Below are positions 9,481-17,222 of a stretch of 54,345 bases of DNA, piece by piece. A program made the position numbers and the translations under genes. The notes beneath the pieces are model-generated. The model did no database searches. It saw only the letters and a list, made by a program, of their open reading frames with translations, and was not told the DNA's origin. The first letter of the stretch is position 1. Every line of letters starts with the position of its first letter. Source of the DNA: Ensifer sp. LC163 (lineage in GTDB: Bacteria; Pseudomonadota; Alphaproteobacteria; Rhizobiales; Rhizobiaceae); assembly GCF_001695855.1 (NCBI RefSeq), contig NZ_MBSS01000022.1, positions 1-54,345 on the forward strand, read 5' to 3'.

Positions 9481-9867
9481 TCAGGGATAGAGGTAGAACT
9501 CGTCCCAGCTCTCGTGCGGCACAAGCTCGCCGATCTTGTATTCGAAGGACAGGATATCCAGGTGCTCCGCATCGGTGCGGCACTTGAACTTCAGCTTGTA
9601 CCATTCCCCCTTGCTGCGGAACACCGCACCCGGTGCCTTCATCTTGTCTTCCTTGATGATTGGATCGGCGAAGGTGTAGGCGATCACCTTGTCCGGCCTG
9701 AAGCTGGACTTGTCGGCGTTGATGCGCTCCATCGCCTCGGTATCGCAGCGCTGTTCCAGGCGGGTCTGCGGGTCGAGCTTTTCGAACTGGCGCACCAGGG
9801 ACTGATCCATCGCCAGCGCCGGGGACATCGTGGCGGCGAAGATGAGCGGGTACGCGACTGTCTTCAT
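9481..9867 (-). CDS. DUF930-type secreted hypothetical protein
   Basis: This 128-residue protein starts with a clear Sec signal peptide (MKTVAYPLIFAATMSPALA, cleavage near Ala19), so it should act in the periplasm. The mature part contains DPQTRLEQRCDTEAM and FRPDKVIAYTFADP, which I associate with DUF930 proteins of Rhizobiales. Two Cys (in RCD and KCR) could form a disulfide. The start at 9867 is chosen over 9909 because it begins the signal peptide and has GGAG ten bases upstream. No function is known for the family. It is probably monocistronic: the neighbour at 9990 is 122 bases upstream, with no sign of coupling. Confidence 0.75.
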   Translation of the reverse strand: MKTVAYPLIFAATMSPALAMDQSLVRQFEKLDPQTRLEQRCDTEAMERINADKSSFRPDKVIAYTFADPIIKEDKMKAPGAVFRSKGEWYKLKFKCRTDAEHLDILSFEYKIGELVPHESWDEFYLYP

Positions 9868-9989
9868 GCCCGACGGGCTCCTGCTTATGGAAACGGCCGA
9901 CCCCGGCAAATCACTGCGGGGACGCGATTGCGGTTTCAGTTAAGCTTTGTGGCCATTCCAAGGCACGGATCACGTTTCCGAAACGTTGA

Positions 9990-10451
9990 TTACGTTTCTG
10001 AAACGTCGATCCATTCGGCGCCGGTCAATTCGACGATGCGCTCGGGATTGATGTGAACGGCTGCATTGGTCGCGCCGGCAGCGGGAACGACGATGTCGTA
10101 GGCTTTAAGCGATGTGTCGCAATAGATGTTGTGCGGCTTGGCAAGCCCGAACGGGCAGACTCCGCCGACTGGATGTCCGGTTTCCGCCTCGACCTCGTCG
10201 AAGCCGAGCATGCGAGCCTTGGTACCGAAGCGAGCCTTGTACTTCTTGTTGTCCAGCCGTGCATCGCCGCGGGTGACGATCAGGATCACGTCGCCGCCGA
10301 CACGGAGCGCCAGGGTCTTGGCGATCTGGGCGGGCTCGACGCCGTGGCCTTCAGCGGCAAGCGCCACCGTTGCCGTGCTCTGTTCGAGTTCGATGACGTC
10401 GATATCAGGGGCGTGCTGCGAGAAGAATTGCTTGACTGAAGTGAGGCTCAT
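9990..10451 (-). CDS. YbaK/EbsC-family aminoacyl-tRNA deacylase
   Basis: This 153-residue protein spans the full single-domain YbaK/prolyl-tRNA-deacylase fold. Characteristic segments are the conserved Lys in QIAKTLALRV, the core DARLDNKKYKARFG, and the glycine-rich GHPVGGVCPFGL loop. Members hydrolyse amino acids mischarged onto tRNA (for example Cys- or Ala-tRNAPro) in the cytoplasm. It is a stand-alone editing protein; which mischarged tRNA it prefers cannot be read from the sequence. No operon partner is evident. Confidence 0.85.
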   Translation of the reverse strand: MSLTSVKQFFSQHAPDIDVIELEQSTATVALAAEGHGVEPAQIAKTLALRVGGDVILIVTRGDARLDNKKYKARFGTKARMLGFDEVEAETGHPVGGVCPFGLAKPHNIYCDTSLKAYDIVVPAAGATNAAVHINPERIVELTGAEWIDVSET

Positions 10452-10555
10452 GATGGGGCTTCAGGCTCTGGAAATGGTTTCGTGATGGACACTGGACTGA
10501 CGAACGCGTCGGCGGGCGCGAGGCGCCGCAGTCGTTGACGATCGGTGCGACTGTC

Positions 10556-10744
10556 TCAGTCGTCGTTGGAGGCGTCAAGGTCCTCCGGGCGCATGCCTTC
10601 CTGCCCGGGCGGCAGGTAGCCGTGGGTGGTGAACCAGTTTTCGAGGATCGCCGCGATCGCCTGTTCGCGCGTGAGCTTGCCGGGATGGTCGGTCATGAAC
10701 GCCTTCAATGCCGTTTCGATGTTGTCGGTGTGGAGTTCGCTCAT
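10556..10744 (-). CDS. Small hypothetical cytoplasmic protein (62 residues)
   Basis: The product (starting MSELHTDNIETALKAF) is acidic and mostly helical, with no signal or membrane segment. The ATG at 10744 has GGAAGGA about nine bases upstream and is preferred to the longer frame from 10801. A motif-like stretch, REQAIAAILENWFTTHGYLP, suggests a small helical domain of a kind seen in many short rhizobial proteins, but I do not recognise a named family. The membrane-protein gene next to it starts 331 bases upstream and ends 76 bases upstream, so cotranscription is possible. Confidence 0.6.
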   Translation of the reverse strand: MSELHTDNIETALKAFMTDHPGKLTREQAIAAILENWFTTHGYLPPGQEGMRPEDLDASNDD

Positions 10745-10820
10745 GGTGTCTTCCTTCCGTTGGTCTGGCACGGCCCGCCGGGTGGGCGAGCCATGCGGCA
10801 TGGGTCGTGGTAATGCGGCG

Positions 10821-11075
10821 TCACGCCTGTTTGACGATGCGGATCAGCACCAGGAGGATCACAGCGCCGATCGTCGCGTGCAGGATCGCCGAAAGCACGC
10901 CCGTTCCAAGGCTGATGCCGATGGCGGGAAAGAGGAAGCCGGCGATGAAGGCGCCGATGATGCCCACGACCATGTTGCCGATCAGGCCGAAGCCGAACCC
11001 CTTGACGATCAACCCGGCAAGCCAGCCGGCGATCGCACCGACAATCAGGAATACGAGAATGCTTTCGATGCCCAT
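10821..11075 (-). CDS. GlsB/YeaQ/YmgE-family stress-response membrane protein
   Basis: This 84-residue protein is almost wholly hydrophobic, with three membrane segments (about residues 4-22, 28-50 and 57-80). It shows the glycine-rich GAIAGWLAGLIVKGFGFGLIGNMVVGIIGAF signature in pieces (GWLAGL, GLIGN, GIIGAF) typical of the YeaQ/GlsB family, formerly called transglycosylase-associated proteins. It sits in the inner membrane, and family members are stress-induced. The start at 11075 (MGIESIL) has AAGGGA upstream and removes a polar extension present in the longer frame. Confidence 0.85.
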   Translation of the reverse strand: MGIESILVFLIVGAIAGWLAGLIVKGFGFGLIGNMVVGIIGAFIAGFLFPAIGISLGTGVLSAILHATIGAVILLVLIRIVKQA

Positions 11076-11110
11076 GAATGGTTCCCTTTCCGTTGGACCT
11101 CCCGCATGTC

Positions 11111-11193
11111 TCCTCAAATCCTAGTCGATTTGTGGATAAAACATGCAGCAATTCAAAGCGCTGCAGCGACCTTTGAGACGCGCGGCGCTATAG
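11111..11193 (+). repeat. Dispersed intergenic repeat, copy 2
   Basis: Second copy of the element at 9198-9292, in the same orientation, 1.9 kb away. The GCGCGTC half of the hairpin has been lost (CTTTGAGACGCGC in place of CTTTGCGCGTC...GACGCGC). It lies just upstream of the GlsB-type gene, in the 357-base gap before rhaI. The rest of that gap shows only the hairpin at 11375-11404. Confidence 0.7.
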
Positions 11194-11374
11194 AAAGGAA
11201 AGATAGATCAGGAATTGAAATCAGATAGGGGGCAATTTCATCGCGCGGCGATTTTTTGGAGGAATCCGGAGCATTTGTGCCCGGCGATCCAGTGCCGCCG
11301 TCGAAGAGGGCGCGCAAAGTGCGCCATCACGCTCCCAGCTTGCTTCACCTGAGATCCGAGCCGATCCGCGAAAT

Positions 11375-11404
11375 CATGCCGAGCAGCGGTTGCTGCCCGG
11401 CATG
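11375..11404 (-). terminator. Hairpin downstream of rhaI, probable terminator of rhaDI
   Basis: CATGCCG (11375-11381) pairs with CGGCATG (11398-11404), and GCAGC pairs with GCTGC inside, giving a 12-base stem with one mismatch and a GGTT loop. It starts 28 bases past the rhaI stop on the minus strand. Only a short T run (ATTT) follows, so termination may be weak or Rho-assisted. Confidence 0.45.
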
Positions 11405-11432
11405 TTGCTCTTGGGATGCGATGGAGTGGACA

Positions 11433-12725
11433 TCAGACGATGCCGCCGCCACCGCCGGCAACGGTCGGCCGTTCGCCGGCCACCTTGGCGCGGTAGCCGC
11501 TCGCCCGATAGGTCGCAACCGGCGCGATCGCCCCACCGCTCTCGAGACGAGCCATCGCCAGGATCGGCTCGACGTCGGTGCGAAACGCGGTTTTGAGCGT
11601 TTCCGTCGCCATCAGCGCGTCGTTGTCCTGCTGGAAGCCGTCGAGCGCCGCGCGGTCGACGATGAGCGCCTGCGCATAGGCGCGGCAGACTTCCATGGCG
11701 CTTGTCATCAGGCTTTCGATCGGATCGGTGACATTGTGGCTCTGGTCGAGCATATGGGCCGGATCGAAGCCCTCGGCACCCCGCGCCTCGGCATCGACGA
11801 GTTCGTTGAAGACGAGGAACAGGCGATAGGGGTCGATCGAGCCGGTGTCGAGGTCGTCGTCGCCATATTTCGAATCGTTGAAGTGAAAGCCGCCGAGTTT
11901 CTTGAACTGGATCAGCCGCGCGACGATCATCTCGATATTGACGTTCGGCGCGTGATGGCCGAGGTCGACCAGGCAGAAGGCTTTGGGGCCAAGCTCCTGG
12001 GCGATCAGGTAGTTGGTGCCCCAGTCCTGCACCACGGTCGAATAGAAGGCCGGTTCGAACATCTTGTGTTCGGTGAAGACGCGCCAGTCTTCGGGCAGCG
12101 CCGCATAGACCGATTTCATCGCATCGAGGTAGCGCTCGAACGATTTGGTGAAATTGCTCTGGCCGGGAAAGTTGGAGCCGTCGCCGACCCAGACCGTCAG
12201 GGCCTTCGAGTCGAGCTGCCGGCCGATATCGATGCATTCGAGATTATGCTCGATGGCCTGGCGCCGCGTCGCCGCGTCGCTGTGCGACAACGATCCGAAC
12301 TTGTAGGAATGCGTCTGTCCAGGCGCATCCGAGAAGGTGTTGGAATTCATCGCGTCGAAACCGAGGCCGAGGGCTGCACCTTTCTGCTTCAGTTCCTGGA
12401 GATCGCTGACCTTGTCCCACGGAATGTGCAGCGAGACGTTGGGCGTTGCGCGCGTCAACTGCTGGATGACGGCGCAGTCCTCCAGCTTGTCGAAGATGTT
12501 GCGCGGCTCGCCCTTGCCGGGAAAGCGGGCAAAGCGCGTGCCGCCGGTGCCCACGCCCCAGGAGGGCACGGCGACGCCATAGGCCGCGACCTTGCGCTTG
12601 ATGACGTCGATGTCGACGCCACGGCGCGCCAAGCTTTCGGCCAGGCTGGCATAGTCCTGGCGGAGTGCCGCCTCGCGACGTTCGTTTTCTGAGTCAACGA
12701 TGGTTTTGCCGATCATGGTGCTCAT
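11433..12725 (-). CDS. rhaI: L-rhamnose isomerase, rhizobial RhaI type
   Basis: This 430-residue protein converts L-rhamnose to L-rhamnulose in the cytoplasm. It is a TIM-barrel sugar isomerase of the rhizobial/Pseudomonas stutzeri type rather than the enterobacterial RhaA. Metal-site segments visible include FTEHKMFEPAFYSTVV (Glu and His), LVDLGHHAPN (Asp and His) and FHFNDSKYGDDDLDTG (His, Asp). The start at 12725 is chosen because GGAGG lies seven bases upstream and the preceding extension is non-conserved in character. It ends the rhaD-rhaI operon, 13 bases after rhaD. The operon is divergent from rhaR and should be controlled from the shared operator region. Confidence 0.93.
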   Translation of the reverse strand: MSTMIGKTIVDSENERREAALRQDYASLAESLARRGVDIDVIKRKVAAYGVAVPSWGVGTGGTRFARFPGKGEPRNIFDKLEDCAVIQQLTRATPNVSLHIPWDKVSDLQELKQKGAALGLGFDAMNSNTFSDAPGQTHSYKFGSLSHSDAATRRQAIEHNLECIDIGRQLDSKALTVWVGDGSNFPGQSNFTKSFERYLDAMKSVYAALPEDWRVFTEHKMFEPAFYSTVVQDWGTNYLIAQELGPKAFCLVDLGHHAPNVNIEMIVARLIQFKKLGGFHFNDSKYGDDDLDTGSIDPYRLFLVFNELVDAEARGAEGFDPAHMLDQSHNVTDPIESLMTSAMEVCRAYAQALIVDRAALDGFQQDNDALMATETLKTAFRTDVEPILAMARLESGGAIAPVATYRASGYRAKVAGERPTVAGGGGGIV

Positions 12726-12738
12726 CAAAACCTCCGGA

Positions 12739-14838
12739 TCAGCGCGTAAACGACTGGGCATTGCCCGCGTCGACATTGACGATGTTGCCGGTCGATTTCG
12801 CCGACATGTCCGAGGCGAGGAAGTAGATTGCTTCGGCGATGTCTTCCGGGAACACGCTGAGCTTCAGCATCGAGCGTTCGCGGTAGTGTGCCTCGAGGTC
12901 GTCCACATCCATCTTGTAGGCGGCTGCGCGCTGCTCTTTCCACTCGCCGGTCCAGATCTTTGAGCCACGCAGCACGGCGTCCGGGTTGACGACGTTGACG
13001 CGGATCTGGGCTGCAGCCCCCTCAAGCGCCAGGCATCGGGCGAGGTGGATTTCGGCCGCCTTGGCGGTGCAATAGGCCGATGCGCCGGGCGAGGCGGCAA
13101 GGCCGTTCTTGGAGGCGACGAAGACGACGTTGCCGCCGGCCTTCTGGTTGCGGAAGATGCGGAAAGCCTCGCGCGAGACGAGGAAGTAGCCCGTCGCGAG
13201 GATGTCCATGTTCTTGTTCCAGAGCGCCAGCGTCGTATCCTCGACCGTGGCGGAGGAGGCAAGGCCGGCATTCGACACCAGGATATCGAGGCCGCCGAAG
13301 GCAAGCAGCGTACCGCCGAAGCCACCCTCGACGGCAGCCTCGCTGGTCACGTTCATGCTGACCGAGCGCACGAAATCCTTGCCGTGGCGGGCTGCAAGCT
13401 CGCTTTCGGCAGCGGCAAGCGCCGCCTCGTCGATATCGGCGATGACGACGCAGGCACCTTCCTGCATCAGCCGGTGGGCTGTTGCCTTGCCGATGCCGCC
13501 GGCGCCGCCGGTCACCAGGGCGATGCGTCCGGCAAGGCTCTTCGGTTTCGGCATGCGCTGAAGCTTGGCTTCCTCGAGCAGCCAGTACTCGATGTCGAAG
13601 GCTTCCTGTTCCGGCAGGCCGACATAGGTCGAAACCCCGGAGGCACCGCGCATGACATTGATGGCGTTGACATAGAACTCGCCGGAGATACGCGCCGTCG
13701 CCTTGTCCTTGGCAAAGGTGATCATGCCGACGCCGGGTACGAGGTAGACGACCGCGTTCGGATCGCGCATGTCAGGGCTGTCTGCGTGCTTGCAGCGCTC
13801 ATAGTAGGCAGCATAGTCGGCGCGATAGGCGGCGATCGCGTCCGGAAGTCCGGTGAGCGTCTTTTCGATATCCGCGGCGGCAGGATCGAAATCGACGACG
13901 AGCGGGCAGATCTTGGTTCTCAAGAAATGATCCGGGCAGCTGGTGCCGAGCGCTGCCAGCGGCTTCAGATCCTTGGCCGTCACGAAGTCGAGCACCGCCT
14001 GGCTGTCGTCGAAATGCCCGACCTTGCGCTCGTCTGCGCCGATCAGGCCGCGAATGACCGGCATCAGCCGCTTGGCGATCGCCACCCGCTCGGCGGCATC
14101 GAGCGTCGGCTTGGCCACGCCGCCGAAGGCCGGCCCGGTGTTTTCCGTCTCGAACCAGGCAATCGCCTTGTTGATGATTTCGATGGTGGTTTCGTAAGCT
14201 TGCCTGGCCGTGTCGCCCCAGGTGAAGAGGCCATGGCTTTCGAGCACGACGCCGCGTGCATCAGGGTTTTCCAGGCAGAACTTTTCCAGCCACAGGCCGA
14301 GCTCGTAGCCCGGGCGCTTCCAGGGCAGCCAGCCGATGTCGCTGCCGAAGATCCTGGCGGTCAATTCCCTGCTGTTCCTGGAGGCGGCAATCGCGATGAT
14401 CGCATCGGGATGCATGTGATCGACGTGTTTCCTCGGCACGTAAGCATGCAACGGCGTGTCGATCGAGGCGGCGCGCGGGTTGAGGTTGTACGTGCAATGC
14501 GGGAGATAGCCGACCATCTCGTCTTCGAACGCGACACCGCGGTAGATGCCTTTCAGGGCATTCAGCCTGTCCATGTAAAGCGTGGCGAAGCCGTCCATTT
14601 TGATCGTGCCGACGTCGCCGCCGGAGCCCTTGACCCAGAGGACTTCGACCGTGCCGCCGCCAAGCGGATCCTTTTCCATCACCTTGGCCGAGGTGTTGCC
14701 GCCGCCGTAGTTGGTGATGCGCTTGTCGGAGCCGAGCAGGTTCGAACGATAGAGAAGACGCTCGGGCTCGGTCATGCCGGCCGCCTTTGTCTCATCCCAT
14801 AGATTGGCAAGTCGCGCGCCCTGTTGCTTGTCGAGCAT
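12739..14838 (-). CDS. rhaD: Bifunctional rhamnulose-1-phosphate aldolase / lactaldehyde dehydrogenase
   Basis: This 699-residue fusion catalyses the last two steps of rhamnose breakdown. The N-terminal class II aldolase domain (about residues 1-400) has GGGNTSAKV and the zinc-site HVDHMH (His141, His143) plus ESHGLFTWG; it should split L-rhamnulose-1-phosphate into DHAP and L-lactaldehyde. The C-terminal short-chain dehydrogenase domain (about residues 435-699) has the nucleotide motif TGGAGGIG, NAG, and catalytic YCTAK; it should oxidise lactaldehyde to lactate with NAD. The start at 14838 has GGGAGGA eight bases upstream. It is the first gene of rhaDI and lies about 85 bases from the left operator arm. 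Confidence 0.93.
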   Translation of the reverse strand: MLDKQQGARLANLWDETKAAGMTEPERLLYRSNLLGSDKRITNYGGGNTSAKVMEKDPLGGGTVEVLWVKGSGGDVGTIKMDGFATLYMDRLNALKGIYRGVAFEDEMVGYLPHCTYNLNPRAASIDTPLHAYVPRKHVDHMHPDAIIAIAASRNSRELTARIFGSDIGWLPWKRPGYELGLWLEKFCLENPDARGVVLESHGLFTWGDTARQAYETTIEIINKAIAWFETENTGPAFGGVAKPTLDAAERVAIAKRLMPVIRGLIGADERKVGHFDDSQAVLDFVTAKDLKPLAALGTSCPDHFLRTKICPLVVDFDPAAADIEKTLTGLPDAIAAYRADYAAYYERCKHADSPDMRDPNAVVYLVPGVGMITFAKDKATARISGEFYVNAINVMRGASGVSTYVGLPEQEAFDIEYWLLEEAKLQRMPKPKSLAGRIALVTGGAGGIGKATAHRLMQEGACVVIADIDEAALAAAESELAARHGKDFVRSVSMNVTSEAAVEGGFGGTLLAFGGLDILVSNAGLASSATVEDTTLALWNKNMDILATGYFLVSREAFRIFRNQKAGGNVVFVASKNGLAASPGASAYCTAKAAEIHLARCLALEGAAAQIRVNVVNPDAVLRGSKIWTGEWKEQRAAAYKMDVDDLEAHYRERSMLKLSVFPEDIAEAIYFLASDMSAKSTGNIVNVDAGNAQSFTR

Positions 14839-14922
14839 CTCGAAAATCCTCCCGGTCCGTTGCCTCGCGGCTTGGCGGCCGCGTGGAGATGTGGTTGGCA
14901 TCAGATCACATGGCCCGAGAGT

Positions 14923-15001
14923 CATTGTCAATCAAAAACGATCAAATTCGCGCATATCGCACTGCACAATGAAAAAATATGATTGATTGTGATTGACAAT
15001 G
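14923..15001. promoter_or_regulatory. Divergent rhaD/rhaR promoter with long inverted-repeat operator
   Basis: CATTGTCAATCA (14923-14934) and TGATTGACAATG (14990-15001) are perfect inverted repeats. The similarity extends to 24 bases per arm (14923-14946 and 14978-15001, about 20 of 24 matching). Each arm contains two TGAT-type half sites about ten bases apart, one helical turn. The AT-rich centre (14935-14989) presumably carries both promoters. DeoR-family regulators bind such repeats, so this is the probable RhaR operator. The repeat is seen directly; the binding protein is inferred. Confidence 0.75.
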
Positions 15002-15041
15002 TTTGGTCGTGATGGAAGCATGCAAATTATCGGAGGAGCGG

Positions 15042-15854
15042 ATGCACGAGAAAGAAAGACATCGGATCATTCTGTCGGCGGTTCAGGAAAAGCCCGTCGT
15101 CACGGTGCCGGAACTGGTCGATCTGACCGACAGTTCCGAGGCGACGATCCGGCGCGACATCGCCGCGCTCCACGTGCAGAAGCGGCTGCGGCGCGTGCGC
15201 GGCGGCGCGGAGGCGATCAATCCGCCGCAATTCGTCGGGCTCGCCGGCCGGCCGTTCAAGGTCAATGAAGGGCTGCATGCCCGCGAGAAGCAGGCGATCG
15301 CCAAGGAAGCCGTGGCGCTCTGCGAAGACGGCGAGCCGATCATCATCAATGGCGGCACGACCACCTTCCAGATGGTGCACTTTCTCAGCAATCGCCGGAT
15401 GCAGGTGTTCACCAACTCGTTTCCGATCGCCGAGCACCTGCTGAAGCATTCGAAGAATACGGTGATGCTGTCGGGCGGAACCATCTACCGCGAGCAAAAC
15501 ATCATTCTGAGCCCGTTCGACAACGACGTGACGCGCAATTTCTATGCGCGCCGCATGTTCATGGGCGCGCAGGGCCTTGGGCCGCTTGGCCTGATGGAAG
15601 CGGATCCGCTGTTGATCCAGGCCGAACAGAAACTGATCGATCAGGCCGACGAGCTTGTCGTGCTGGTCGACTCGTCGAAATTTCACAAGCGCTCCAGCCT
15701 CATCCTGTGTGGATTGAAGCGGATCGCCACGGTGATAACGGATTCAGGCATCGAGGACAGGCATGCCGCGATGCTCGAAAATGCCGGCGTGCGCTTGGTG
15801 GTCGCCAATGCTAGGTCCGGCACTGACGCGGAGGCTGCATCCTCGACCGCTTGA
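15042..15854 (+). CDS. rhaR: RhaR, DeoR-family repressor of rhamnose genes
   Basis: This 270-residue regulator has an N-terminal DeoR-type helix-turn-helix (about residues 5-57, with VPELVDLTDSSEATIRRDI). Its C-terminal DeoR effector domain shows the phosphosugar-site features NGGTTTFQMVHFL and VDSSKFHKRS. The ligand is probably a rhamnose pathway intermediate. The start at 15042 has GGAGGAG immediately upstream; the longer frame from 15003 would begin inside the operator. It is transcribed away from rhaD and is followed 125 bases later by rhaS, with which it may be cotranscribed. Confidence 0.9.
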   Translation: MHEKERHRIILSAVQEKPVVTVPELVDLTDSSEATIRRDIAALHVQKRLRRVRGGAEAINPPQFVGLAGRPFKVNEGLHAREKQAIAKEAVALCEDGEPIIINGGTTTFQMVHFLSNRRMQVFTNSFPIAEHLLKHSKNTVMLSGGTIYREQNIILSPFDNDVTRNFYARRMFMGAQGLGPLGLMEADPLLIQAEQKLIDQADELVVLVDSSKFHKRSSLILCGLKRIATVITDSGIEDRHAAMLENAGVRLVVANARSGTDAEAASSTA

Positions 15855-15979
15855 GACGGCCGAGGGGAGGGGAAGATCGGCATCAGTCGGAAAAGGCTGA
15901 GCCGGACTTGAATTGGAGAAGGTCAGTACCGGACGATGCGGTCATCCCGATCGCGTTCCGGTCCATGGGAGGAGTGGAA

Positions 15980-16969
15980 ATGAAGATTCTGAAATCACTG
16001 ATGGTCACGGCCGCCGTTTCGTTGGCGCTGATGGCCAATGCCGCGCATGCGGAAGACAAGAAGATCGCGCTGGTCGTCAAGGCGCTCGGTATCGGCTTCT
16101 TCGAGGCTGCCAACAAGGGCGCGCAGGAAGCCGCCAAGGAACTCGGCGATGTCGAGGTGATCTATACCGGCCCGACCTCGACAACCGCCGAAGGCCAGAT
16201 CGAGGTGATCAATTCGCTGATCGCGCAGAAGGTCGACGCCATTGCGGTTTCCGCCAATGACACCGACGCCCTGGTTCCGGCGCTGAAGAAGGCGATGGAT
16301 CGCGGCATCAAGGTCATCTCCTGGGATTCCGGCGTCGCCAAGGACGGTCGCCTGATGCACCTCAACCCGTCTTCGAGCCCGCTGATCGGCAACATGATCA
16401 TCAAGCTCGCCGCCGACAACCTGCCGGACGGCGGCGATGTCGCCGTGCTTTCCGCTTCGGCGACAGCCACGAACCAGAACACCTGGATCGAGGAAATGAA
16501 GAAGGTTCAGAGCAACTACAAGGGCATCAATGTCGTCGCGACCGTTTACGGTGACGACCTGGCCGACAAGTCCTACCGCGAAACGCAGGGCCTCATTCAG
16601 TCCCATCCGAACCTGAAGGCGATCATCGCGCCGACGTCGGTCGGCATCGTCGCGGCGGCACAGGCAGTGACGGACGCCGGCAAGATCGGCCAGATCAATG
16701 TCACCGGCCTCGGCCTTCCATCGGAGATGGCCGGTCACGTGAAGTCGGGCGCATCCAAGTCCTTCGCGATCTGGAACCCGATCGATCTCGGCTACTCCGC
16801 GACGATGATCGCCTATGATCTCGTCAACGGTGCCGAAGCCAAGCCGGGCGCAGAGCTGAAGATGGGCCGCATGGGTGCCGTCAAGCTCGACGACAACAAT
16901 GAAGGCGCCATGGCCGACCCGTTCGTCTACGACGCTTCGAATGTCGAAGAGTTCGCGAAGATCTTCTGA
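15980..16969 (+). CDS. rhaS: Rhamnose ABC transporter periplasmic binding protein
   Basis: This 329-residue protein has a signal peptide (residues 1-24, AHA cleavage site) and a periplasmic binding protein fold of the ribose-binding type (peripla_BP_4). Typical segments are GFFEAANKGAQEAAKEL, VSANDTDALVPALKKAMDRGI and AIIAPTSVGIVAAAQAV. It captures rhamnose for the RhaTPQ importer. The ATG at 15980 has GGAGTGG upstream. It is the first structural gene of the transport operon and is separated from rhaT by a palindromic repeat. Confidence 0.92.
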   Translation: MKILKSLMVTAAVSLALMANAAHAEDKKIALVVKALGIGFFEAANKGAQEAAKELGDVEVIYTGPTSTTAEGQIEVINSLIAQKVDAIAVSANDTDALVPALKKAMDRGIKVISWDSGVAKDGRLMHLNPSSSPLIGNMIIKLAADNLPDGGDVAVLSASATATNQNTWIEEMKKVQSNYKGINVVATVYGDDLADKSYRETQGLIQSHPNLKAIIAPTSVGIVAAAQAVTDAGKIGQINVTGLGLPSEMAGHVKSGASKSFAIWNPIDLGYSATMIAYDLVNGAEAKPGAELKMGRMGAVKLDDNNEGAMADPFVYDASNVEEFAKIF

Positions 16970-16996
16970 TCGGCGAGGGACGACGTAACCGAATCC

Positions 16997-17144
16997 GCCC
17001 CTCATCCGGCTGCCGGCACCTTCTCCCCGCTCGCGGGGAGAAGGGACATGCGGCGCACTCGACCGTCCCCTCGCACCCAACGAATGGCGGGCTGCGAACG
17101 GGTCCCCTCTCCCCGCGAGCGGGGCGAGGGTTAGGGTGAGGGGC
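16997..17144. repeat. 148-base palindromic repeat between rhaS and rhaT
   Basis: GCCCCTCA at the left end is mirrored by TGAGGGGC at the right. Inside, CTTCTCCCCGCTCGCGGGGAGAAG forms one strong hairpin and CTCTCCCCGCGAGCGGGGCGAG a second. This is a form of palindromic element that is very common between rhizobial genes. In the transcript it would fold into stable stems between the binding-protein message and the rest of the operon, and could protect or separate rhaS mRNA (inferred). Confidence 0.8.
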
Positions 17145-17222
17145 AATTTGCAGACGTGGAGCCTTGGCGAGCCCACAAACTCGGCGGAACTGAATTTGCT
17201 GCAGGATACGATCACATCGCGG

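Noticed and set aside
11256-14802. Plus-strand frames opposite rhaI and rhaD (11256-12692 and 13045-14802)
   Set aside because: rhaI and rhaD on the minus strand show full catalytic motifs; the plus-strand translations are shadows.
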